From an uncultured Candidatus Marinamargulisbacteria bacterium (GTDB lineage: Bacteria > Margulisbacteria > Riflemargulisbacteria > GWF2-35-9), in contig CAIUUT010000133.1 in assembly GCA_903902445.1 (NCBI GenBank), positions 1 through 41,780 of the forward strand: DNA of 41,780 nucleotides, written 5' to 3'. The notes beneath the pieces are model-generated. The model made no database searches. It saw nothing but the letters and a program-made list of their open reading frames with translations, and had not been told where the DNA came from. Positions 1 through 8,415 of the stretch are shown here, piece by piece. Every line of letters begins with the position of its first letter. Position 1 is the stretch's first letter. Both the position numbers and the translations under genes were made by a program.

Positions 1-41
1 CCAACTCGAAAATTTGGTTATACAGGGAAGGGAACAAAGTT

Positions 42-161
42 TTAGTCATGGCACCCCATAACCACCTTTGTATTTTTTGCACAACACTGAGCCACTGTTT
101 TATCGGCACTGCCGCAACAAGACTGTTGTAATTTAACATTTACTTCGGTAATCTTTTTCAT
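42..161 (-). CDS. 39-aa cysteine-rich micro-protein (MKKITEVNVKLQQSCCGSADKTVAQCCAKNTKVVMGCHD)
   Basis: Read by hand on the minus strand: ATG at 159-161, TAA at 42-44. The start overlaps the stop of the upstream methyltransferase (ATGA). Below the length cutoff of the ORF track. 5 Cys in 39 aa, including two CC pairs. Confidence 0.6.
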   Translation of the reverse strand: MKKITEVNVKLQQSCCGSADKTVAQCCAKNTKVVMGCHD

Positions 162-796
162 TCTTTCACCCCTTTCATTATGATGCTGCAGAGCGCAAAT
201 CCTTCTTTATTATACTGCCTTGAACTTAGGATATCTACTGACTTAAAGCCTACGCTGTGTATTTGTTGCAGCAGTTGGTTTTCGGGTATTGCCCCACCCC
301 AGCAGGCCGCAACTTTGGCTGGATCCTGACTCACTTCTTTAGGCAGCTCATCCACACTCACCACGTCACCTACTAAAAAGTAGCCACCATTTTTCAGAAC
401 TCTAAACAATTCTGCGTAAACTTTGTCCTTTTGCAGCGAATGATTAATAACACAATTACTGGTAATAACATCAAAGCAGCGGTCCATAAAGGGTAAATTA
501 TGCATGTCCCCTACCTTGAATTCAAGTTGGGGATGTATATATTTTTTCTTGGCTTCCTCAATCATGGCGGGTGTTAAGTCTAAACCAACAACACTTCCAG
601 TTTCATCCAGCCTTTGGGCCATTTTATAAGCCGTTTGTCCTTGACCACAACCCAAATCTAAAACACTGTCTGAAGGCTGGAGCGCTAAAAAAGACCAGAG
701 ATTGGCACACCCCAGACTGGACGAGGCTACCTCTTGTTCATAGCGCTCTACAATCTGTGTAGAAGTTTGAGTTTGGCATTGATTATTGTTTTCCAT
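158..796 (-). CDS. SAM-dependent methyltransferase, arsenite-methyltransferase (ArsM)-like
   Basis: Motif I VLDLGCGQGQTAYKMA; SNCVINHS; RVLKNGGYFLVGDVVSVDELP; AACWGGAIPENQLLQQIHSVGF resembles the ArsM C-terminal 'C-GGA' segment. Confidence 0.75.
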   Translation of the reverse strand: MENNNQCQTQTSTQIVERYEQEVASSSLGCANLWSFLALQPSDSVLDLGCGQGQTAYKMAQRLDETGSVVGLDLTPAMIEEAKKKYIHPQLEFKVGDMHNLPFMDRCFDVITSNCVINHSLQKDKVYAELFRVLKNGGYFLVGDVVSVDELPKEVSQDPAKVAACWGGAIPENQLLQQIHSVGFKSVDILSSRQYNKEGFALCSIIMKGVKE

Positions 797-851
797 ACCC
801 TATATGATGCCATAAAACCTAAAAAGATACATACACCTTAAATATTTTAGA

Positions 852-1520
852 CTATTTTTTTATCTCTGGAGATTCACTTTTATTTGGTGCGAGAGTATTG
901 GGTTTATTTATTCCTGAAAACCCACTTAATATACCAAGACCACCTACCATTACAAGTCCAGCAGTAATAGCATTCGCTATAATATTTTTCCTAAAATTAA
1001 TGGCGTATTGCAGGCCATGCATTATAGCTGTCAACGTGTGTTTATCCGACATAATTATCACTGAAGTGCCTAGGGCCGTGCTCACCCAAGAGTCATGGAT
1101 TAAATTATCTCTAGCATCTTCCTTGCGTATTTTACTGGCTATCTTATTATTATCGTCAGTTATAGGTTCTATCTCTGGGTCACATTCTGGCTTATTTACA
1201 GGTTCTGGCATTACTATCGCAGGTACATCTTCAGGAATCTCGCACTCAGAGTTATCCTTAGTGATAATTTTTACATCAATATTTACATAATACTTCTTTA
1301 TTACCGCATCCAATAATTCATTTACTTTTTTATCTGGAGGATCTGAATCGTCCTTTGAGCCTTTGTTAACTAAGCTTCTTTTAGTGGCTTTATTTATTCG
1401 CTCACGATTTAGCCTTTCCCTATCCTGGCTTTCATGCCTCGCATCTTCTAATCTAAGTCTTTCCCATTGTTTAAAGCTATCTAGACGGTGTACTGAAAAA
1501 TGACTATCTATTCCTATCAT
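852..1520 (-). CDS. Hypothetical protein with a C-terminal hydrophobic/Gly-rich segment
   Basis: The ORF track gives 852..1550. ATG at 1518-1520 (MIGIDSHF) is preceded by a strong GGGGGAG RBS and is the likelier start. No family recognised. Confidence 0.6.
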   Translation of the reverse strand: MIGIDSHFSVHRLDSFKQWERLRLEDARHESQDRERLNRERINKATKRSLVNKGSKDDSDPPDKKVNELLDAVIKKYYVNIDVKIITKDNSECEIPEDVPAIVMPEPVNKPECDPEIEPITDDNNKIASKIRKEDARDNLIHDSWVSTALGTSVIIMSDKHTLTAIMHGLQYAINFRKNIIANAITAGLVMVGGLGILSGFSGINKPNTLAPNKSESPEIKK

Positions 1521-1654
1521 GCAACTCCCCCTTCTCTCAACGCCATACATTGTGGTTACGCGTCAGTGTACAAGTATATCGGCAGCACTCACAGAGAATC
1601 CCACATAAGTTGGATGAGAAAAGAAAAACAGGAAAGAGCAGAAACTATGTTTGG

Positions 1655-2314
1655 TTAATTTACAAAGGGAACCTTTGGGCAAAACTTATCTAAAAAACAT
1701 TCGGCACATTTGGGATTGCGAGGCAAACAAATGTTCTGACCTAGCAGCACCAGCCTGCGATTTAAACCTCTCCAGTATTGGCGGGGCAACCGTTCACGTA
1801 ATCTAAGTTCCGTTTGGTCAGCATTTGCTGTTTTCACCCAGCCCCATCTATTAACGATACGGTGTACATGAATGTCGACACAAATGCCCTCTTGTCCAAA
1901 CACTTCCGTCACGACCAAATTAGCCACCTTTCTGCCCACTCCTGGTAAAAGCAATAACTCTTCAATACTCTGAGGTAAAGGGTTACTACTGGCTAACATA
2001 ATTTTGGCAATCTCTTTAAGCTGAATCGTTTTACGTTTATAAAAGCCACATGGATAGAGCATTTTTTCTAAGGCGTCTGGTACTATATTGGCTAAAGTCT
2101 GAAAATCTTTGACCTGCGAAAAAACTCTTTTAGAGGCCTCCCATGTTACTTTTTCTTTGGTGCGTAAACTGATCACGCTGGCCACAAGTATTTTAAAGAA
2201 TCTCTCCTCAATGTTACTTATTTGAGAAAGCTCATGAGACACCAGTAGTTTTGGAGCATAAGCCAAGAGCGTATCGATTTGGGGTAAAATCCAATCTAGA
2301 TCCGAATACTTCAT
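1655..2314 (-). CDS. nth: Endonuclease III (DNA glycosylase/AP lyase)
   Basis: HhH motif LLLLPGVGRKVANLVV, catalytic region CVDIHVHRIVNRW, C-terminal 4Fe-4S cysteines CLPRNPKCAECFLDKFCP. Confidence 0.93.
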   Translation of the reverse strand: MKYSDLDWILPQIDTLLAYAPKLLVSHELSQISNIEERFFKILVASVISLRTKEKVTWEASKRVFSQVKDFQTLANIVPDALEKMLYPCGFYKRKTIQLKEIAKIMLASSNPLPQSIEELLLLPGVGRKVANLVVTEVFGQEGICVDIHVHRIVNRWGWVKTANADQTELRLRERLPRQYWRGLNRRLVLLGQNICLPRNPKCAECFLDKFCPKVPFVN

Positions 2315-2342
2315 ACTCCTGCTTGCCCTTGGGAAGTACGAA

Positions 2343-2840
2343 TCATCTGGCTATGTAGGGAGAAGCCTTACCCCACATTTTTCCAAACTCTGTCTTAAAC
2401 GCAGCAATGGTTTCTTTATCTTTTAGAATAAACATATTTTCATAGTTAAAAAACTCTGCGTTATTTGTCCAATTATAGGAACCTGTTGTCAGATACTTAT
2501 CACCAATAAGCATAAACTTATGATGCATGATGCCTCTGGCCTGAGCATTGGGTAATATTCGCAACTCTAAATATTTGGCTAACCAAGGCGCAACCGAGTT
2601 TTTACCGCTTAATTGGCTTCTATCCATGATTACCCGAACCGTCCTGCCACCTTGTGAGGCAGCAATTAAACCTAAAGCCAGTTCCTTCGAGGTAAAGCTA
2701 TAAATAGCTACATCAATGCTCTGCGTTGTAGTCTGCATTAATCGAAGTAGCGCTTCTCTGGCGCCACCATTTGGAGAAAAACATACCGCCGAAAATGAAA
2801 ACTGCAATATTGTTAGGGTAATAATTAATCTTTTCCACAT
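2343..2840 (-). CDS. Exported single-HKD phospholipase D-like nuclease (Nuc type)
   Basis: N-terminal signal-like segment; HHKFMLIGDKYLTTGSYNWTNNAEFFNYENM is a PLD/Nuc HKD motif. Confidence 0.85.
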   Translation of the reverse strand: MWKRLIITLTILQFSFSAVCFSPNGGAREALLRLMQTTTQSIDVAIYSFTSKELALGLIAASQGGRTVRVIMDRSQLSGKNSVAPWLAKYLELRILPNAQARGIMHHKFMLIGDKYLTTGSYNWTNNAEFFNYENMFILKDKETIAAFKTEFGKMWGKASPYIAR

Positions 2841-2886
2841 GTTACGTAGTATAGATTAATATAAAATATTATAAAATGGAAAATTC

Positions 2887-2916
2887 TTGATTTACTTCTG
2901 AAAAAAGCGGTAGTAT
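2887..2916 (+). promoter_or_regulatory. Candidate sigma70-type promoter for the GNAT gene
   Basis: TTGATT (2887-2892), 18-nt spacer, TAGTAT (2911-2916). ATG at 2927 leaves only a few nt of leader. Confidence 0.35.
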
Positions 2917-2926
2917 CATTTTAATT

Positions 2927-3394
2927 ATGACTTATTCCATCCGCAAAGCAGTTTTAGCCGATAGCGAGAGCATTCAGAAGCTTGTTAAGCAAAATGCGCA
3001 AGAAGGCAAAATGCTCCACCGCTCGTTGCAGTACATTTACGAGCATATTCGTGATTATTACGTTGCCCCCAACCAAGACGGTGACATTATCGGAGCTTGT
3101 GCCTTTACGATTAGTCAGAAAGATTTGGCGGAAGTAAAATCCCTTACCGTCGATAAAAAATTTCAGAAGCTAGGGATAGCCTCAAAACTCATTAGCGCTG
3201 GTCTGGAAGATCTGCAAAAGCTGGGGATTATTAAAGCTTTTTGCCTAACCTACGTTCCCGACTTTTTTGCTAAACTAGGTTTTAGTATCGTTACCAAAGA
3301 GTCCCTACCTCATAAAATTTGGACGGAATGTATCAACTGCCCTCAATTTCCAGATTGCGATGAAATTGCTATGGTAAAAGACTTATCAAACTAG
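2927..3394 (+). CDS. GNAT N-acetyltransferase, ArgA-like
   Basis: GNAT core VKSLTVDKKFQKLGIASKLISAGLEDLQKLGI; C-terminal FFAKLGFSIVTKESLPHKIWTECINCPQFPDCDE is typical of ArgA/YhbS-like acetyltransferases. Confidence 0.8.
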   Translation: MTYSIRKAVLADSESIQKLVKQNAQEGKMLHRSLQYIYEHIRDYYVAPNQDGDIIGACAFTISQKDLAEVKSLTVDKKFQKLGIASKLISAGLEDLQKLGIIKAFCLTYVPDFFAKLGFSIVTKESLPHKIWTECINCPQFPDCDEIAMVKDLSN

Positions 3395-4843
3395 TTAGAA
3401 ATCATCAAAGTTTAGATTATCAAAATCCACTTCTTCGCTTTCCAAATTTTGTGTACTTTTTTCCAGCTGTTTAATGGGTGGCGCGTACTCACTCGTCCCG
3501 CTAGAACCGAACATATCCTTTAACTGCCTAACCGTTTCCGCAAAAGGAGTAAACTCATGGGTACCCTGTTTAAGAAAATTATTTACTTTATCTATTTTAT
3601 CAATGGCCCAGTCTATCTTGGGATTACTACCATTTACATACGCACCGATGTTTATTAAGTCCTCGGCTTCACTATATCGAGCCAGAACCTCACGCAGTTG
3701 GCCCGCTGCTCTTTTATGTTCCTCGTTATTAATAATAGAAAATAAGCGACTCACACTGTTACTTACATCAATGGAGGGAAAATGATTTCTAGCGGCTATA
3801 TCTCTAGAAAGGATAATGTGTCCATCCAGAATACTTCTGGCTGTATCGGCAACGGGCTCGTCCATGTCTCCGCCCTCAACTAATACGGTGTAAATAGCCG
3901 TAATAGAGCCAATAACGTTGGTCCCCGTGCGTTCCATTAAGCGTGGCATCAGCGCAAAAACTGAAGGAGGATACCCCTTCGTAGTAGGCGGTTCGCCTGT
4001 TGCCAGACCGACCTCACGCTGAGCCATGGCATACCGCGTGGTACTGTCCATCATAAATAAGACTTTTTTCCCTTGGTCCCGAAAATACTCCGCCACAGCC
4101 GTTCCCACTAAGGCTCCCTTTAATCTGATTAAAGGAGGCTTATCGGAGGTAGCCACAATAACTACCGAGCGTTTCATACCTTCTTCCCCCAAGGAATCTT
4201 CTATAAATTCCCTTACTTCGCGTCCTCTTTCACCAATCAGCGCTATTACGGAAACATCCGCCTTTGATTGTCTGGCAAGCTGCCCCATTAATGTAGATTT
4301 TCCGACCCCTGAGCCAGCAAAGATACCGATACGCTGACCTACGCCTAAAGTCAGACAACCGTCAATGACGCGCACCCCAACTTCCAACACTTCATCAATC
4401 TTTGGTCTTTTTACAGGATCTGGAGGATCGCTATCGAGTGGATAATATTCCTCACAAATAATGTCACCCTTGTCATCGATTGGGTCACCTAAACCATCGA
4501 TAACTCTGCCCAATAAGTTCATGCCGACCTTCACGCCCAAGGGCTTTCCTGTAGCATAAACCGGACTGCCTGGACAAATACCATCGATGGGGCCAAAGGG
4601 CATTAATAGTACTTTTTCCTTTCTAAAACCGACAACTTCAGATCTGACAATTCGCTTATCTGGCAGCTCAATTTGGCAAACCTCTCCTACAGATACATTT
4701 TGAATATGCGCCTCTATAATTAAACCCACAACTTCGGTAACCTTACCAGTATTCTTGGTTAAAGAGCCAATCGCCTTTACTTCTTTAATATAGTCATCAA
4801 ACTTTATATAGGGACTATTGTTCATCGAGTATATCTGGCTCAT
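3395..4843 (-). CDS. fliI: Flagellar export ATPase FliI, with an acidic C-terminal tail
   Basis: Walker A GIFAGSGVGKST, GERGREVREFIED, MMDSTTRYAMAQREVGLATGEPPTTKGYPPSVF. Alternative ATG at 4823-4825. Confidence 0.97.
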   Translation of the reverse strand: MSQIYSMNNSPYIKFDDYIKEVKAIGSLTKNTGKVTEVVGLIIEAHIQNVSVGEVCQIELPDKRIVRSEVVGFRKEKVLLMPFGPIDGICPGSPVYATGKPLGVKVGMNLLGRVIDGLGDPIDDKGDIICEEYYPLDSDPPDPVKRPKIDEVLEVGVRVIDGCLTLGVGQRIGIFAGSGVGKSTLMGQLARQSKADVSVIALIGERGREVREFIEDSLGEEGMKRSVVIVATSDKPPLIRLKGALVGTAVAEYFRDQGKKVLFMMDSTTRYAMAQREVGLATGEPPTTKGYPPSVFALMPRLMERTGTNVIGSITAIYTVLVEGGDMDEPVADTARSILDGHIILSRDIAARNHFPSIDVSNSVSRLFSIINNEEHKRAAGQLREVLARYSEAEDLINIGAYVNGSNPKIDWAIDKIDKVNNFLKQGTHEFTPFAETVRQLKDMFGSSGTSEYAPPIKQLEKSTQNLESEEVDFDNLNFDDF

Positions 4844-5882
4844 CTAACTCTAAGCTGGAAAGGTCTTGGTCATCGACGTCAAAGTTAATCTGCTCAAGCT
4901 CTAAATCCTCTTCCTCATCTTCGAAAAAGCTTAAATCATTTCCATCCAGCTCATCTTCACTTAGGGTTAAGAGTTCGTCACTTTGCTCAAAAATATCATC
5001 CTCATCTTGAGTCGCAGTTTTTTCTTGTACCAAAGTTCTTTCAATAAGTGCCGTATTTGCCAATTGCTTCGTTTCAAAAGTTTTGTTAATAACTTCCATA
5101 ATACCAATCATTTTTGTTTCGATAGTAGCATCAACCAGACCATATTCGGTTTCGATAATACACCCCCCAGGCTGTATCGTTTCTGACTTCAGAATGTCGA
5201 GACTTTGTACCGAACCAATCTGTGCAATCAGTCTTTGCTTATTCTCCGTAATAAAATCATAGTGTTGGGGATTGACCTTTATTCTTATCCTTTCCATTTC
5301 CCCCATTTTACGCAGGGCGTCACGAATAACGTCCATAATATGCGGTGGGTTGGCCACAAACTCATCTGCAATGACCTTCTTCAAAATACTGTCGACTAAT
5401 CCAATAAAATAGGGTTCTGTACTTTTAAAGATATCCTTTTTATATTCATTTAACTCATTGATTTTGTTAAATATTTCTTTAGTATTTTTTATATACTCCT
5501 CTTTGATTAAGTCAAACTCACTACTGCCCTTCTGATAGCCTTCAGCATAACCCTTTTTATTACCTTGCTCTAAACCTTCTTGATAACCCAGTTTGCTAGA
5601 CTCGTTTATAACCTTTTGTTTCTGAGTCGATAAATCTTGATTGGCAGCTATCTTTTCTGACTCATAAAGCTGCTTTTTCTGACTAAATTGGATTCTCTCT
5701 ATCTCTAGATTATTTTTTATTTCTTGCACTTCCTGCAGCATTTCTTGTTTTAAAATATTTAATTCATGTTGGATTTTTTCACGGGGAACTTTTAACTCGA
5801 TACAAAGCTTTTCGGGGGGAGGTTTGGGTATTTTTTCTTTTCTATCAAAGGCTATTTGCCCCTTGCTTATGAGACTAGACAT
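4815..5882 (-). CDS. fliH: Flagellar assembly protein FliH, with a long acidic C-terminal extension
   Basis: Position between fliG-like and fliI; coiled coil with GYQEGLEQGNKKGYAEGYQKG; RIRIKVNPQHYDFI...GGCIIETEYGLVDATIETKM. Confidence 0.9.
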   Translation of the reverse strand: MSSLISKGQIAFDRKEKIPKPPPEKLCIELKVPREKIQHELNILKQEMLQEVQEIKNNLEIERIQFSQKKQLYESEKIAANQDLSTQKQKVINESSKLGYQEGLEQGNKKGYAEGYQKGSSEFDLIKEEYIKNTKEIFNKINELNEYKKDIFKSTEPYFIGLVDSILKKVIADEFVANPPHIMDVIRDALRKMGEMERIRIKVNPQHYDFITENKQRLIAQIGSVQSLDILKSETIQPGGCIIETEYGLVDATIETKMIGIMEVINKTFETKQLANTALIERTLVQEKTATQDEDDIFEQSDELLTLSEDELDGNDLSFFEDEEEDLELEQINFDVDDQDLSSLELDEPDILDEQ

Positions 5883-6471
5883 TTTCCATGGCCTGTTTAA
5901 GTGAGATTAGAAAGGCTTGCTTTACACTAACGGACATTTTAGCAATGATAGGAGATTTTTGCATTTGATTTTGGATCTTTATACCTCTAATGGATAAGAA
6001 GTCCGATATTTCCTTTTGTTTATTCAGCGGGAATAAATCTAGGATAATCCCATGGAATACCTTATTTTCAGCAAACATCAAATCCACCACAATTTCCTTG
6101 GCACACGCCTGCAAAAAGTCTTCCTCGGAGACTTCTTGGGGTTGGACTTCAAGATTTTCAAGTATTGGCGCAACTTTTTGTTCTGTTTGTTCGATGTCCG
6201 TTGTTTCGACATCTTTATGCGCTTGCGTTTCTGACACTTCCTCGAGGCTACTCATATTTTGCACATCAGGCACTTGTTCTTTAACTAATTCTTCAAAAAC
6301 AAAAGCATCAATATCCTCGGGTAGCGTTATTTCACCAATTAAGGCCAATACATTGTCTTGAATTTTTGCTACGGTCTCTGGCGACAACCCAGTCAATATC
6401 TCTTGCGAAAGCTCACTACCGAGCATGGAGAATATTATCGCTGTTTTTTCTATATTATTATATTCAGCCAC
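5875..6471 (-). CDS. Short FliG-like protein (FliG N-domain-like; no recognisable FliG C-domain)
   Basis: Lies between fliF and fliH. IEKTAIIFSMLGSELSQEILTGLSPETVAKIQ matches the FliG N-terminus. Only 198 aa. GTG start directly after the fliF TAG. Confidence 0.65.
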   Translation of the reverse strand: MAEYNNIEKTAIIFSMLGSELSQEILTGLSPETVAKIQDNVLALIGEITLPEDIDAFVFEELVKEQVPDVQNMSSLEEVSETQAHKDVETTDIEQTEQKVAPILENLEVQPQEVSEEDFLQACAKEIVVDLMFAENKVFHGIILDLFPLNKQKEISDFLSIRGIKIQNQMQKSPIIAKMSVSVKQAFLISLKQAMENV

Positions 6472-7980
6472 CTAGGACTCCATCCAACTGTTTATTTTAT
6501 TGATAATTTTTTCTTTATTATCGGTGGCAAAGCCTCTAAATTTCTCAATAGCTATTTCCTGCTCCCTTTGCGCTACCGTTTCTTCGTCAGCATCCTCAAG
6601 GGTTTCTTGTTCTTCGAAATCCTCTGTTTCTGCTGACTTTTGTTTATTTATGACCCGTAAAATAAGGATTACAAAAATAATACTAATAATAATAAAAGCA
6701 TAAATATATTTAAAAACAAGAGCGGTAGCTCCCTTGGGTGCATTAAATTTGCCAAATTGCTTGCTGGCGGGAGAAAAAATATTTTTCTTTACAGGTTTGG
6801 CAACTTGCTGATCCGAATCAATATTTACGAAAGGGCCTTTCTCAATAACTATTGAATCTCGGCTAGGCACATAGCCAATCGCTGAAGACACTAAGGTAAA
6901 AGTAGATTCCTTTAATTCGCTGGTGAGTTGGATATTTTGATTATTGGCATCTAAAAGAATGGCCACATCCACATTGGCCAAAACATAGGGCGAACTTTCC
7001 TCTGAAGATTCAGCCAACTTAACGTTGGTAAAAACCAGATAACTGCCCATGGGGTAAAGTGTCGCCAACACATTTTTCACTTTTTGATTATAATCATTTT
7101 CGTAATTTTTCTTTAACTGATCGCGAAACTTTATGAGCAATTCTAACGGTGATTTTGTTTCATCACCCTTAGAAGAAATAAGGTCAAAAAACATGGCTTG
7201 TCGCTTGTCTAATAGCGAAGCCTTCACTCTGTCGCTTAGGATATTTCCCGCATTGTCGATGACCGTAACATCTTCGGGCTTGATGTCTTCTACCGAGCTG
7301 GCCACTAGATGCATAATGCCCTTAATTTGCTTATCGGTAATGGAGTACTTTGGTTTTATATTTAATACAACCGAAGAACTGCCTGCAATCCTGTCAGCAA
7401 AAGGTTTCTGTTCTGGAATGACTATTTGCACTCGAGCCGTATTAATGCCTTTCATATGAGAAATAATTCTAGATAACTCTCCGCTTATAGCACGCACAAA
7501 CTGTATTCGCTTGTCATAATCTGTTGCACCTAGGCTTTGTGCCTTATCGAAAATTTCGAAACCGACAATTCCCCCCTCTGGCAAACCCAGTTGTGCCATT
7601 TTGAGTCGGGCTTCATCGGCAAACTTCTTCGGCACAGCAATGTTTACGATACGCCCCTCTTTTTTAGATTCAAAGGGTATGTTTTCAAAGCTCAGTGCTT
7701 GGCGAATTTGCGAAGCATCCATAGGTGTAAGCTGCTCAAAAACTGGCAGATACTTTTCATGTTTGTTGTATATTTTTTCTTTAGGAACATCGTCATCTAT
7801 GTTTTTTGGTTTCTGATTGGAGCCTCTAATCAGAAAACCCATGATGACTAAGACAATAATCAGCGCTACGGCAACGCCCGCTGCAATTTGATAAAGTCGA
7901 TTGGAAAGAAATGTAGTGACTATACTATTGGCTTGTGTGCTATTTTCTAGGTTTTCTCCCTCTTCTACCAATCCTCTCAC
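6472..7980 (-). CDS. fliF: Flagellar MS-ring protein FliF
   Basis: Two TM segments; LPEGGIVGFEIFDKAQSLGATDYDKRIQFVRAISGELSRII; ARVQIVIPEQKPFA; SSVVLNIKP. GTG start. Confidence 0.96.
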   Translation of the reverse strand: MRGLVEEGENLENSTQANSIVTTFLSNRLYQIAAGVAVALIIVLVIMGFLIRGSNQKPKNIDDDVPKEKIYNKHEKYLPVFEQLTPMDASQIRQALSFENIPFESKKEGRIVNIAVPKKFADEARLKMAQLGLPEGGIVGFEIFDKAQSLGATDYDKRIQFVRAISGELSRIISHMKGINTARVQIVIPEQKPFADRIAGSSSVVLNIKPKYSITDKQIKGIMHLVASSVEDIKPEDVTVIDNAGNILSDRVKASLLDKRQAMFFDLISSKGDETKSPLELLIKFRDQLKKNYENDYNQKVKNVLATLYPMGSYLVFTNVKLAESSEESSPYVLANVDVAILLDANNQNIQLTSELKESTFTLVSSAIGYVPSRDSIVIEKGPFVNIDSDQQVAKPVKKNIFSPASKQFGKFNAPKGATALVFKYIYAFIIISIIFVILILRVINKQKSAETEDFEEQETLEDADEETVAQREQEIAIEKFRGFATDNKEKIINKINSWMES

Positions 7981-8086
7981 CTCTACAACTAAGTATAATA
8001 GAAAATCTATTAATCAGTAAATGAATTTACAAGATAACGATTAACACGGCAATAATTCACTAATTTAGCATCGATCCAAACAAATA

Positions 8087-8401
8087 CTAAACAGGCATTT
8101 GCATTATCTCTTTAATGGTCGTCACACTTGTATTAATAACCGTCATTGCCAAATTTACGGACAGATTGGCTTTTTCAACTTCTATCATTACATCCTCTAA
8201 ACTGGCCTTTCCCTGAATGTAGTCGTTAATCAACTTTTCCGAATTCATTTCTTGGGCACTGACCGCATTTAAACTATCCACAGCTTTATCTAATAACGAC
8301 TGGAAAGGATTCTTATCCAGTTTTAAGGAATTATCCACCACATTTGTTAATGGTGTGTTTTTTATTATATTACCTAAACCTGAAACCGGATTAATATCCA
8401 C
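8087..8401 (-). CDS. fliE: Flagellar hook-basal body protein FliE
   Basis: Size, position and C-terminus EKANLSVNLAMTVINTSVTTIKEIMQMPV. Confidence 0.9.
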   Translation of the reverse strand: MDINPVSGLGNIIKNTPLTNVVDNSLKLDKNPFQSLLDKAVDSLNAVSAQEMNSEKLINDYIQGKASLEDVMIEVEKANLSVNLAMTVINTSVTTIKEIMQMPV

Positions 8402-8415
8402 AGCCTACTCCTCTT

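Noticed and set aside
98-112. Sigma28 -10-like GCCGATAA on the minus strand
   Set aside because: It lies inside the Cys-rich ORF, and the nearest TAAA is about 24 nt away rather than about 15.
898-1290. Antisense ORFs listed in the track (e.g. 898-1290, 5990-6361, 15238-15486, 32826-33080, 36902-37234)
   Set aside because: Each is antisense to a better supported gene, with no RBS or family signature.
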